Source: Paenibacillus pabuli (lineage in GTDB: Bacteria; Bacillota; Bacilli; Paenibacillales; Paenibacillaceae). Taken from it: DNA of 64,000 nt. The notes under the pieces are model-generated. The model was not told the DNA's origin and did no database searches. It saw nothing but the letters and a program-made list of their open reading frames with translations. A program made the position numbers and the translations under genes. Positions 36,338 through 44,306 of the stretch are shown piece after piece (position 1 is the stretch's first letter; every line of letters begins with the position of its first letter). Location of the stretch: positions 3,534,001-3,598,000 of the forward strand of contig NZ_CP073714.1 in the NCBI RefSeq assembly GCF_023101145.1, written 5' to 3'.

Positions 36338-37483
36338 ATGAAACCGTTCAAGATCGCTATACCAGAGCAACAGTTACACGATCTATCCAACCGATTGAAA
36401 CAGGTTCGATGGCCCTCGAGATTCGCTGGAGAACCATGGGCTTTGGGGACAGATTATTCCTTTTTGAAGCGATTAGTGGATTACTGGAGTTCAGAGTATA
36501 ACTGGCGTGAACAAGAAGCGAGGCTGAATCGTTTCCCGCAATATATTGAGAATGTGGATAGTTTCGATATCCATTTCGTTCATGTTCGAGGTGAAGGCGC
36601 TTCATCAAAACCGTTGCTGCTGACTCATGGTTGGCCAGGATCATTTGTTGAGATGTTAGAAGTGATCCCTTATCTAACAACCCCATCATTATATGGTGGA
36701 CAGGCTGCAGACGCATTTGATGTGATTATTCCTTCTTTGCCAGGGTTCGGATTTTCGAGTAAACCCGCTCAGCCTGGTGTAGGTTCCAAATATGTAGCTA
36801 CACTTTGGGCAAAACTGATGGACCGCTTGGGATATAACCGTTATTTTGTTCAGGGAGGGGATATTGGAGCAGGAGTATCAACGTGGTTAGCGTTCATCTA
36901 TCCTGAGCGGGTGAGGGGGCTTCATCTCAATTATATTCCTGGAAGCTATAAGCCACCACTTACTCAGAATACACCTTTGATGAGCATAGAAGAGCGTGCA
37001 TACCTTGACTCCGTAGCGGAATGGTCGGAACGAGAAGGGGCTTATAGCGCTCTTCATAGAACCAAGCCGGAACCGTTGGCTTTTGCACTAAGTGATTCCC
37101 CGACTGGTCTTGCCAGCTGGATGGTGGAGAAATTTCAGGGTTGGAGTGACTGTAAAGGAGAAATGGAGCGTTCATTTTCACTGGATCATATCCTCACGAA
37201 TATCTCGATATACTGGTTTACCAACTCGATTGCATCTTCCATGCGTATGTATACCGAAGGCGGCAAAATCCCACTGCATTTCACGGAAGGCCAGCGTGTT
37301 ACTGTCCCAACAGGGGTTTCCGTGTTTCCGAAGGAATTGCCCATGCCTCCCCAAAGCTGGGTAGAGCGTGTATATCATGTTACGTACTGGGAGGAAGCGG
37401 ATAAAGGGGGACATTTCGCAGCGATGGAACAGCCCAAATTATTTGCTGAACATCTTCATCATTTTTTTCATTCCATTAATTAA
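36338..37483 (+). CDS. Epoxide hydrolase (EHN-type alpha/beta hydrolase)
   Basis: A 381-residue enzyme of the microsomal-epoxide-hydrolase-like group. The N-terminal EHN lid segment (FKIAIPEQQLHDLSNRLKQV) is followed by an alpha/beta-hydrolase core. Visible catalytic features are the oxyanion loop H97-GWPGS, nucleophile D175 in GGDIGAG and the general base H359 in GGHFAAMEQP. It would open an epoxide to a diol in the cytoplasm; the substrate is unknown. AGGAGGG precedes the ATG. It lies downstream of the LysE gene on the same strand. Confidence 0.92.
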   Translation: MKPFKIAIPEQQLHDLSNRLKQVRWPSRFAGEPWALGTDYSFLKRLVDYWSSEYNWREQEARLNRFPQYIENVDSFDIHFVHVRGEGASSKPLLLTHGWPGSFVEMLEVIPYLTTPSLYGGQAADAFDVIIPSLPGFGFSSKPAQPGVGSKYVATLWAKLMDRLGYNRYFVQGGDIGAGVSTWLAFIYPERVRGLHLNYIPGSYKPPLTQNTPLMSIEERAYLDSVAEWSEREGAYSALHRTKPEPLAFALSDSPTGLASWMVEKFQGWSDCKGEMERSFSLDHILTNISIYWFTNSIASSMRMYTEGGKIPLHFTEGQRVTVPTGVSVFPKELPMPPQSWVERVYHVTYWEEADKGGHFAAMEQPKLFAEHLHHFFHSIN

Positions 37484-37535
37484 TTTCTCATACAATGCTT
37501 TTCTGGACTTTGACGGGAAAGACATACACATTCAG

Positions 37536-37560
37536 AAAGTTGCCTGTTGGCGGCTTTCTT
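37536..37560. terminator. Terminator-like hairpin, GTTGCC/GGCGGC type
   Basis: AAAGTTGCC pairs with GGCGGCTTT (two G-T pairs) around a TGTT loop, followed by TTTCTTCT. It lies between the convergent epoxide hydrolase and SufR-like genes and is a variant of the stem found at 23284, 41162 and 45658. Confidence 0.7.
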
Positions 37561-37586
37561 CTATATGGTTATGCAAGTTTGTTTTG

Positions 37587-38246
37587 TTACGAATTATTTT
37601 CCCTAACGGTATATATGCAGTTTCTTCCTCCTGCCAAAATATACTCTCCCCGCTCAATATGAACTTGATCTCCAAGAACCGTTTTGAATAAACGTAATTC
37701 ATTCTTACATAACCCGGTACATACCGCCGCAGCTTCACAGATCGGACAATGCTTTTCTATAAATAAGAGGCTGCCATCGCCTTGATCCTTGACCTCGGCC
37801 ATATAACCTTCATTCGTTCGGATTTCAGCCAGTTTCTCCAGCCTTTCCTTCACACCTGAAGCGTCACCAATATACTGTAGATACTGCTCTTGCATGTTCT
37901 TATTCCGCACACTGAGCAGCTTGTCCAGCCCTTCATTTCCGAAAGCTTCTTTCATGGAATTGATTAGACTGACGGATAATTCCGAATATCCACTAGGGAA
38001 AAAACGATCAGCAGCGGGGGTTAATCTCCATAGCTTGGTTGGGCGACCCATGGGACGAGCCTCTTCTTCGAAAGTAACCAATCCTTCTTCATTCAATGCA
38101 TTTAAGTGCTGCCTGATAGCCATTCCAGATAACGCAAATTGGGAGGAGAGCGCCACTACATCCATTCCACCTTGATGCTTAAGCAGGTTAATGATTGCTT
38201 TTCGGGTACTGGTTGAGGCATCCTTTTTCGTTTGATCCCGGCTCAT
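37587..38246 (-). CDS. SufR-like winged-helix regulator with cysteine cluster
   Basis: A 219-residue regulator. Residues 15-80 form a DeoR/ArsR-type winged helix (DVVALSSQFALSGMAIRQHLNALNEEGLVTFEE). The C-terminal third carries five cysteines, C167, C170, C176, C180 and C210, in CPICEAAAVCTGLC and GGRNC, the arrangement of SufR-type proteins that hold an iron-sulfur cluster. Its job is probably to sense iron-sulfur status. An IscA-like gene lies about 0.9 kb away on the other strand. AAAGGAGG precedes the ATG, and a good sigma-A promoter lies at 38291-38319. A zinc-binding role instead of an iron-sulfur cluster cannot be excluded. Confidence 0.88.
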   Translation of the reverse strand: MSRDQTKKDASTSTRKAIINLLKHQGGMDVVALSSQFALSGMAIRQHLNALNEEGLVTFEEEARPMGRPTKLWRLTPAADRFFPSGYSELSVSLINSMKEAFGNEGLDKLLSVRNKNMQEQYLQYIGDASGVKERLEKLAEIRTNEGYMAEVKDQGDGSLLFIEKHCPICEAAAVCTGLCKNELRLFKTVLGDQVHIERGEYILAGGRNCIYTVRENNS

Positions 38247-38290
38247 GGTGAACCTCCTTTTTAAGCAACAGAATCTTCATCATTCCACAC

Positions 38291-38319
38291 ATTTTAAACA
38301 AAAATATTGACAAAGTCAA
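38291..38319 (-). promoter_or_regulatory. Sigma-A promoter of the SufR-like gene
   Basis: On the minus strand, -35 TTGACT (38319-38314), 17-base spacer, -10 TAAAAT (38296-38291). A plus-strand TTGACA at 38307-38312 overlaps it, hinting at face-to-face promoters with the HxlR pseudogene. Confidence 0.65.
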
Positions 38320-38336
38320 AGGCGAACTGTAGCTTA

Positions 38337-38350
38337 TACTTTGTAAAGTA
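38337..38350. promoter_or_regulatory. Palindrome upstream of the HxlR pseudogene
   Basis: TACTTT-GT-AAAGTA, 6-bp arms that are perfectly complementary. It lies between the divergent SufR-like gene and the HxlR remnant and could have been the operator of either. Confidence 0.4.
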
Positions 38351-38411
38351 AAATGTTTATTAAATATCCGGATACGGTGTATACATAAAAATTTCTTGGA
38401 GGCCACCTATC

Positions 38412-38739
38412 ATGTCGTCCCATTCTCAAAGTATTTTTGCTGGAGACCTGAACGGTCTTAGCCTGGGGGAAAGCCAAGGAAGGTGTGTTCATGTGATGCT
38501 GACTCCGGACACCGAGAAACTTCTCACAGCTTATCGTATTATCGGGACCAAATGGACGATCCATATCCTATGTGCTCTTTCGCAAATGATTAAAAGATCT
38601 TCAGAAAGAAGATTTGGTTAAAAGAACTGCTCTAACACATCCTTTACTGATCATGTATGAACTTACACCCAAAGGGGCCGCTCTAGCCGCTTTCATACCC
38701 TGTTTAATGGACTGGTTTACTCAAAACATGAATGATTGA
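38412..38739 (+). pseudogene. HxlR-family transcriptional regulator, deleted and frameshifted
   Basis: The first frame (from ATG 38412, good ribosome site TTGGAGG) reads like an HxlR regulator up to TAYRIIGTKWTIHILCALS, then stops at 38621. In another frame the sequence continues as the HxlR wing: DLQKEDLVKRTALTHPLLIMYELTPKG..., ending at the TGA at 38737. Compared with the family, about 20 residues of the recognition helix region are missing between CALS and SQMIK. One extra A in AAAAGATCTTCAG shifts the frame. Two lesions make a working protein unlikely. Confidence 0.75.
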
Positions 38740-38786
38740 AGAGAAATGTACTGTGATTGTGATCATTTTATCTGGAGGTTTGCTGA

Positions 38787-39125
38787 ATGACCCATGTGGT
38801 AGTCTTGTCAGATACACATCACATTGTTAAAAGTTTAAGTTTGTTGATTCAAACCGAGCCGTCGTTACATGTACTGGACGCTACTCGTGATGTGATCGGT
38901 AACATGGATCAACTTCCGGATAATTCTGTGATCATCGTAGATATGAATGTGGACAATATTGAGCTGTTTATAGAACAATTTTCCGGGAAATATCGGGTGA
39001 TATTGTATAGCGGGTCGCTGGAACTTATGGATATTCCTATCCATCTGCAATCAACAGGTTGTCGTTATTTTAATGCATATACGAGTCCTGAAGAAATCAT
39101 TAAGATTTTAATGGGCTGTGTATGA
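38787..39125 (+). CDS. Small stand-alone receiver-like protein
   Basis: A 112-residue protein after a good ribosome site (TGGAGG). Its pattern of strands and helices resembles a response-regulator receiver domain: VVVLSDTHHIVKSLSLLI, then SVIIVDMN with Asp52 at the phosphorylation position, then RVILYSG and YFNAYTSPEEIIKIL. The first acidic pocket is weak (single D9) and the conserved lysine after strand 5 is missing, so it may be a pseudo-receiver. No output domain or kinase is next to it. It lies 45 bases before the IscA-like gene and probably shares its transcript. The function is unknown. Confidence 0.75.
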   Translation: MTHVVVLSDTHHIVKSLSLLIQTEPSLHVLDATRDVIGNMDQLPDNSVIIVDMNVDNIELFIEQFSGKYRVILYSGSLELMDIPIHLQSTGCRYFNAYTSPEEIIKILMGCV

Positions 39126-39170
39126 AAAGCAAAATGTTATCCCAAAAATACGTTTCAAGGAGGTATAACA

Positions 39171-39527
39171 ATGATTCAGGTTAGTGAAACAGCAGCAGAA
39201 AAAATCGTTGAAATCCTGACAGGTGCGGATACCGAGAATTCTTTCCTTCGGGTCGGGGTGGATGAGGGGGGATGCAGTGGCCTGTCCTATACCCTTATCG
39301 TCGATGAACAGCAAGCAGAAGGGGATATCTTATTAGATAAAGGTGTATTTCGTATATTGGTTCACACCAATACGGTTCCATATATTGAAGGACTTAAGAT
39401 TGATTACGAAGAAAGCGGAATGTTAGGGGGATTCACCATGAATAACCCTAATGCAAAAGTTTCATGTGGATGCGGGGCCAGTTTCCGAATGGCGAATTAC
39501 CGTGGTGAGGCCAAAAAATGTGATTAA
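39171..39527 (+). CDS. IscA/HesB-family iron-sulfur cluster assembly protein
   Basis: A 118-residue A-type scaffold or carrier protein. The three invariant cysteines are present: C35 in GGCSGLSY and C99/C101 in SCGCGASF, with the family's 63-residue spacing. Between them runs the beta-rich HesB domain with LKIDYEESGMLGGFTMNNPNA. It would deliver iron-sulfur clusters to target proteins in the cytoplasm. AAGGAGG lies before the ATG. There are no suf or isc genes around it except the SufR-like regulator upstream. Confidence 0.95.
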   Translation: MIQVSETAAEKIVEILTGADTENSFLRVGVDEGGCSGLSYTLIVDEQQAEGDILLDKGVFRILVHTNTVPYIEGLKIDYEESGMLGGFTMNNPNAKVSCGCGASFRMANYRGEAKKCD

Positions 39528-39640
39528 TTGTCATGCTGGCAGAATATATTCAAACCAAATCTCATATTAAACATACAATGAAGGAACTATAGGTTTGCCC
39601 ATCGTGCAATCATTTCTTTTCAACTTAGGGAGAGAATGTC

Positions 39641-40531
39641 ATGAATATTTTTGAAAATCGAATACCTTTGGAAAAATTGAAATTAAATGAGCCATTAAAG
39701 GACCATACGTATATAAAACTTGGTGGTAAAGCAGACATACTTATCCATCCAACAATGAAAGAAGAAATTATTAACGCGGTTAACATTGCAAAAGCACATC
39801 AAATACCTCTGACCGTCATTGGGAAAGGCTCAAATGTCATCATTAAAGATCAGGGCGTGCGTGGAGTAACCATCTCTCTGAGCCAGTTTGATCAGATTAA
39901 GGTCCATGGTGACAAGATTATCGCGCAGAGCGGTTCCAATATCATTGATGTGTCACGGACCGCTTTGCATAACAGCTTAACGGGTCTGGAGTTTGCATGT
40001 GGAATACCCGGAAGTACAGGTGGCGCCTTATATATGAATGCGGGAGCTTATGGTGGTCAGATGGATGAAGTCGTCGAGCGAGCGTTAGTGCTTACCAAAG
40101 ATGGAGAGCTGCTGAACATGGTTCGAGAAGACATGCAGCTCGGTTATCGGAACAGTATCTTCCGAACGGATCAATACATCATACTTGAAGTCGAATTTAA
40201 GCTCAAACCAGGAAACAAGGATATTATCTCCAGTGTCATGCAGGATTTAACGTTTAAACGGGAATCCAAGCAACCCCTTGAGTATCCCTCTTGTGGAAGT
40301 GTCTTTAAACGTCCGGAGGGACATTATGTGGGGAAACTTATTCAAGAATGCAATTTACAAGGCACTCGCATTGGGGGAGCGGAAATTTCCAAGAAGCATG
40401 CGGGTTTTATCATTAATGCAGATGACGCCACTGCTGAGGATTATTTGGAATTAATAAGATTAATTAAAAAAAGAGTGCGTGATCAATTTAATATTGAATT
40501 GGAGACAGAAGTCATTATTTTGGGAGAGTAG
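39641..40531 (+). CDS. murB: UDP-N-acetylenolpyruvoylglucosamine reductase (MurB)
   Basis: A 296-residue FAD enzyme of peptidoglycan precursor synthesis, reducing UDP-GlcNAc-enolpyruvate to UDP-MurNAc. FAD-binding motifs TVIGKGSNVIIKDQGVRG and GLEFACGIPGSTGGALYMNAGAYGG are clear. The catalytic Ser lies in YPSCGSVFKRP and the C-terminal Glu in FNIELETEVIILGE. Its length fits the type II MurB of Firmicutes. It stands outside any mur or division gene cluster, so it may be an additional copy. The ATG follows AGGGAGAG. Confidence 0.95.
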   Translation: MNIFENRIPLEKLKLNEPLKDHTYIKLGGKADILIHPTMKEEIINAVNIAKAHQIPLTVIGKGSNVIIKDQGVRGVTISLSQFDQIKVHGDKIIAQSGSNIIDVSRTALHNSLTGLEFACGIPGSTGGALYMNAGAYGGQMDEVVERALVLTKDGELLNMVREDMQLGYRNSIFRTDQYIILEVEFKLKPGNKDIISSVMQDLTFKRESKQPLEYPSCGSVFKRPEGHYVGKLIQECNLQGTRIGGAEISKKHAGFIINADDATAEDYLELIRLIKKRVRDQFNIELETEVIILGE

Positions 40532-40541
40532 TTTCAAAAAA

Positions 40542-40558
40542 ATGGCATCGGATGCCAT
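40542..40558. promoter_or_regulatory. 17-bp perfect palindrome upstream of the FMN reductase
   Basis: ATGGCATC-G-GATGCCAT, 8-bp arms with a single central base, 42 bases before the GTG start at 40600. There is no T run, so it is more operator-like than terminator-like. Confidence 0.45.
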
Positions 40559-40599
40559 AGGATCGTTTGATGATGAAGAAAAACTAGGAGGTTAATGTT

Positions 40600-41148
40600 G
40601 TGAAATTAATCGGTTTGTCCGGGTCACTGATTGGATCAAAGACACCAGCGGGTGTGGATGCTGTACTCCAATTCGTGAAAAATAATCATCCCGAAATTGA
40701 AGTGGAGCTCATTGACCTAAGAGATTATAAAGGGATCGAATTTTGCGATGGTCGCAAGTTGGAGGATTACAATGAAGATACCCAGATGGTGGTCCAAAAA
40801 TTGATTGAGGCTGACTTTTACGTGATTGGCACACCCATATATCAATCCTCTCTGACAGGCGTACTGAAGAATGTATTCGACCTTCTGCCCGTGCAGAGCG
40901 TTTACAATAAAGTGATGGGTTTTATAGCAACCGGAGGCACCTATCAGCATTATTTGGTAGTGGAAAATCAATTAAAACCGATTGCTGGCTTTTTCCGCTC
41001 CTATGTTGCCCCAAGCTATGTATATCTGAATAGTGATCATTTTGATGCTGAGAACAACATTAATGATACGGAAGCTCTGAGTAGGCTGGAAAAATTGGCT
41101 GAGGAACTGGTCTTCATGCAGACTCAATTAAAACCTTCATCCCGCTGA
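40600..41148 (+). CDS. NADPH-dependent FMN reductase (SsuE/flavodoxin-like)
   Basis: A 182-residue flavodoxin-fold reductase. KLIGLSGSLIGSKTPAGVDAVLQF forms the FMN phosphate loop, and YVIGTPIYQSSLTGVLKNVFDLLP is the signature of this family (SsuE, azoreductase-like). It would supply reduced FMN or reduce quinones or azo compounds; the actual partner is unknown. It starts with GTG at 40600, 8 bases after TAGGAGG. A perfect palindrome lies upstream and a strong terminator follows. Confidence 0.9.
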   Translation: MKLIGLSGSLIGSKTPAGVDAVLQFVKNNHPEIEVELIDLRDYKGIEFCDGRKLEDYNEDTQMVVQKLIEADFYVIGTPIYQSSLTGVLKNVFDLLPVQSVYNKVMGFIATGGTYQHYLVVENQLKPIAGFFRSYVAPSYVYLNSDHFDAENNINDTEALSRLEKLAEELVFMQTQLKPSSR

Positions 41149-41161
41149 ACAAGGAGTAAGG

Positions 41162-41187
41162 AGTCGCCAATTTGGCGGCTTTTTTTG
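41162..41187 (+). terminator. Rho-independent terminator, GTCGCC/GGCGGC type
   Basis: AGTCGCCA pairs with TGGCGGCT around a 3-base loop and is followed by a run of T. It closes the FMN reductase gene. Confidence 0.9.
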
Positions 41188-41319
41188 TTTTGAAAACAAG
41201 AGTGTAACTATTAAGCAATTCAATGCGTTATATTCATAAAGATTATAGGTACGATAGCTCTCTAGAAATGCACATCTATTAAGGTAACTAATGTAGAAAC
41301 CATTACAATGGAGGGTATT

Positions 41320-42726
41320 ATGCTCAAAACGAAAAAGAATCAACAGTTTACGAATTTGAAAGGTCAACTATTCCGATGTATCGTCGCAAGCATTACAGCT
41401 GTGGGGCTTCTTTCTCTGGAGGGGAACGCCTTAATTCTGTCTCAGGCTCATGCAGACGCACCTGATGTTTCGGTACGCAACTGGTACTCCTATCTAGGGA
41501 TATCGGTACCCGAACTTAAGCCTTCCTGGACTGCACAAGTGGACAATTATTTGAATATTAACGAACCTTATATTGGTCATCAGGCAGTAGCAGAAGAAGG
41601 TAAGGTATTCACTTTCGCCGATAGCAAACTGATTTCATTGGATGCAAAGACAGGCAAACGGCTATGGTCTTACGGAAAAGGATTAACACCCTATGTTGTT
41701 TATCATAATAACGTCATTTACGGTCTCACTGGGGATCATAAGCCTTATGCTTTGAACGCGAAGACTGGAAAAGTGATATGGCAATCAGGCTCATCCACCT
41801 GGATCGATACACGGAATCGTACAGAAATGTTAGTTCCGACTGGTGATACGCTTTATATTATCCAAGGCAGTACAACATTTGCATTTGATATGAAGAAGGG
41901 CAAGCTAAAGTGGAGGGCTGACGAGCCGCTTGGCGAAGGAAACGGTACCGATTACCTGGAGGAATCTAATGGCGTTGTGCTTCGAACCTTTTATGTACAG
42001 GGGGCACTTACGTCCATCCAACTAAATGCATATGACAAGAAGACAGGCAAAAAGTTATGGGACAATTTCGGTCAAGGAGAAGCACTTCAAATTAAAGACG
42101 GTCTCGTGTATTCGGTTGATTATCATTCTTCCAGACTGACAGAATATCAATCAAAACCGGAACGTAAAGTGAGTGTAAATGCCTATAACCTCAAAACTGG
42201 CGTACAAAAAGGGAGCCTTGAATACAACTGGAAAATGAACGGTGCTCCACCATATGACTATGGGTACGGGAGTGTATTTGCAAGCAATGGAAAGTTATAC
42301 ATTGAACAAGGAGATCGGGTAGCGGAATACAAATTCGACAATTATACAGCTAATGCGGATCCGCTTCGGACTTATCCGCGCCCTTTTTATAAAGAAAACG
42401 GGCTGTCGCTTGGTATCGTGCAGGAAAGGCTGATATACAAAAATGAAACAACGGGTGAACTAGCGGGCATCAAGCTGGTGAATGGACAGGAAATCAAGTG
42501 GTATGGCGACGCACCTGTTGCTCAGATTAGCGTGTACGGTAAAGGAATGTACCGGACGCAGCGTAACGGAACAATGTTAGGGATTAATATGTTGACTACT
42601 ACACCGGTCTTTCGGGTAACCACCGGGGCAGATTTACACGAAGCGACGCTGAAGACAGAAGGTATGATCATAATACAGGCGGAGGGTAAACTCCTCGGTG
42701 TAAAGCTGCCAGCATCGCTGAGATAA
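41320..42726 (+). CDS. Secreted PQQ-like beta-propeller protein
   Basis: A 468-residue exported protein. The ATG at 41320 is chosen because GGAGGG lies 5 bases upstream; the ATG at 41308 overlaps it. A signal peptide of about 40 residues ends near AHA. The rest is built of repeats of the PQQ/quinoprotein type, e.g. LISLDAKTGKRLWSYG, PYALNAKTGKVIWQSG and AFDMKKGKLKWRAD, which form a beta-propeller. No catalytic quinone-binding or haem motif is evident. It is probably a structural or ligand-binding surface protein (inference). It stands alone between two terminators. Confidence 0.88.
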   Translation: MLKTKKNQQFTNLKGQLFRCIVASITAVGLLSLEGNALILSQAHADAPDVSVRNWYSYLGISVPELKPSWTAQVDNYLNINEPYIGHQAVAEEGKVFTFADSKLISLDAKTGKRLWSYGKGLTPYVVYHNNVIYGLTGDHKPYALNAKTGKVIWQSGSSTWIDTRNRTEMLVPTGDTLYIIQGSTTFAFDMKKGKLKWRADEPLGEGNGTDYLEESNGVVLRTFYVQGALTSIQLNAYDKKTGKKLWDNFGQGEALQIKDGLVYSVDYHSSRLTEYQSKPERKVSVNAYNLKTGVQKGSLEYNWKMNGAPPYDYGYGSVFASNGKLYIEQGDRVAEYKFDNYTANADPLRTYPRPFYKENGLSLGIVQERLIYKNETTGELAGIKLVNGQEIKWYGDAPVAQISVYGKGMYRTQRNGTMLGINMLTTTPVFRVTTGADLHEATLKTEGMIIIQAEGKLLGVKLPASLR

Positions 42727-42765
42727 GCAAAGACTAAGTTGTGTTTCCATAAAAGAAAAGAATAT

Positions 42766-42806
42766 AGGTAGCCGGTCAGTGCGAACGGCTGCCTTTGTTT
42801 GTTTTT
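42766..42806 (+). terminator. Rho-independent terminator
   Basis: AGGTAGCCG (42766-42774) pairs with CGGCTGCCT (42786-42794) and is followed by TTGTTTGTTTTT. Confidence 0.85.
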
Positions 42807-42930
42807 CATTTTCAAAAAAGCAGGAATTCATACTAATGAGGTGAAGAGCCAAAATTATTTTTTCCCATGCGTGGCTTTTTTGCTTCCTCCGGTGTCTAAT
42901 TAAATGTAAATCAAGAGGAGGTTCCCCACC

Positions 42931-44154
42931 ATGTCAGGAGCTCATGACACGAACCCTGTTTATCCGGATGAACAGGAAAGCATCACCATCTTTGAGAACA
43001 CGTATGAGCAATATCGTCAAAGAATTAGCAAATACTTCTCACTGAAATTGAACCCTTTGGTTGCCGATGATTTGACCCAACAGGTATTTTTGAAAGCAGT
43101 CGAAAATATTCACAGCTTTAAAGGAAGCTCAAATATATTCACCTGGATCTTTAAGATTGCTCAGAACACGGTGAAGAACGAATATCGCAGGTTATCACGA
43201 CAAAAAGAATCTCCTTATGATTTTACAGATTATGAATCGCAATCGATCTCTCTTGAATTTACGAAGCATGTGGATATTCGAATTGATATTGGCTCTGCGT
43301 TACAAAAGCTGGATGAGATTGATCAGGAAATTATTGCATTACGCTTTTTCGTTGACTGCACCTTGCCCGAAATATCCAAGATCGTTGGACGACGGGAAAG
43401 CGCGGTAAAGAACAGACTGTACCGGGCTTTGCAAAAATTAAAAAAAGAACTGAAAGAGTGGGGGGATATTACTATCATGTCTATTCAAGACCTGATTTCC
43501 ATTGTAAATAAAGGTGAAAACGAAGATACGAATGATCGTACGAAGAAAGTTCACCAAGATGTGTTCGATGAGCTTAACAATAGTGTTGAACGAGTGTCGA
43601 CCAAATATAAACATCAGCCATCACAAAAAGTAGTTATAGAAATTTATCCCGATCTGCCAACGTTTCATGAGGCTGTAGGAGAAACAGATGCTCCCAATTG
43701 GTTTATGGGCACATATGAAGGGCGTACTCTGAAAATTGTCTCTCCATTGAACCCGGGACCGGAGCATACGTATCAATCCATTCTGAAAGGTACAGTCCAC
43801 TTGTTCGCCATGTGGCTAATCAGCGACATTAATCCTGCAGCTCCGAAATGGATCAGACAGGGTATTGGAGGCTATGAAGCTAAACAGATGTCCCAAGATT
43901 TCATTAAAGGTTCAACGGAAGATAATATTCGTAACCAGTCGATTCCATCTTTTGATGAATTAAATAATGATACATGGGATTTTGAAACGATGAAAGGTTT
44001 TCAGTTCTCTTATATGATGGTGGAATTTGTGGTTGAGCGATACGGAATAGATGCATTAAACAAACTAATTCGCACTCCTAAAGATTTCGAAGGGATCTTT
44101 CAATGCAGTGAGACTGAACTGTATGAGCAATGGGTGAAGTATATAGAAATATAA
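42931..44154 (+). CDS. ECF sigma factor with C-terminal peptidase-MA-like pseudoenzyme domain
   Basis: A 407-residue protein. Residues 20-90 are sigma region 2 (DDLTQQVFLKAVENIHSF, IFTWIFKIAQNTVKNEYRR) and residues 115-170 are region 4 (LDEIDQEIIALRFFVDCTLPEISKIVGRRESAVKNRLYRAL). An ordinary ECF factor would end near residue 180. Here a further ~225 residues follow. They resemble the gluzincin (peptidase MA) fold: KGTVH stands where HExxH is expected (only H290 kept), followed by PKWIRQGIGGYEA where the metallopeptidases have WLxEGLAxY. The metal ligands are mostly gone, so it is probably a sensor or regulator rather than an enzyme. No anti-sigma gene is adjacent. AGAGGAGG precedes the ATG. 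Confidence 0.85.
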   Translation: MSGAHDTNPVYPDEQESITIFENTYEQYRQRISKYFSLKLNPLVADDLTQQVFLKAVENIHSFKGSSNIFTWIFKIAQNTVKNEYRRLSRQKESPYDFTDYESQSISLEFTKHVDIRIDIGSALQKLDEIDQEIIALRFFVDCTLPEISKIVGRRESAVKNRLYRALQKLKKELKEWGDITIMSIQDLISIVNKGENEDTNDRTKKVHQDVFDELNNSVERVSTKYKHQPSQKVVIEIYPDLPTFHEAVGETDAPNWFMGTYEGRTLKIVSPLNPGPEHTYQSILKGTVHLFAMWLISDINPAAPKWIRQGIGGYEAKQMSQDFIKGSTEDNIRNQSIPSFDELNNDTWDFETMKGFQFSYMMVEFVVERYGIDALNKLIRTPKDFEGIFQCSETELYEQWVKYIEI

Positions 44155-44246
44155 CCTTATACTTTAATTGTATGCCCGGTGATGAACTGGACTTTTTTTA
44201 GTTTTAAAGGTTGGAACATTAAAGTAAATGAATTCGCTAATATTGA

Positions 44247-44264
44247 CTTAGAGTATACTCTAAG
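44247..44264. promoter_or_regulatory. MerR-type (NmlR/AdhR-like) operator
   Basis: CTTAGAGTATACTCTAAG is a perfect 18-bp palindrome that begins inside TTGACT (44243-44248). This is the arrangement of MerR-family promoters; the NmlR/AdhR subgroup uses CTTAGAGT-centred sites. A clear -10 at the expected 19-base spacing is not seen. It lies 43 bases upstream of the SDR gene. Confidence 0.6.
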
Positions 44265-44306
44265 CAGGAAACTTGAAGAATACTCATCTGGAAGGAGATT
44301 ATTTGG

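Noticed and set aside
38412..38621. A genuine 69-residue protein
   Set aside because: The sequence breaks off in the middle of an HxlR domain, and the missing wing is found just downstream in another frame, so it is part of a pseudogene.
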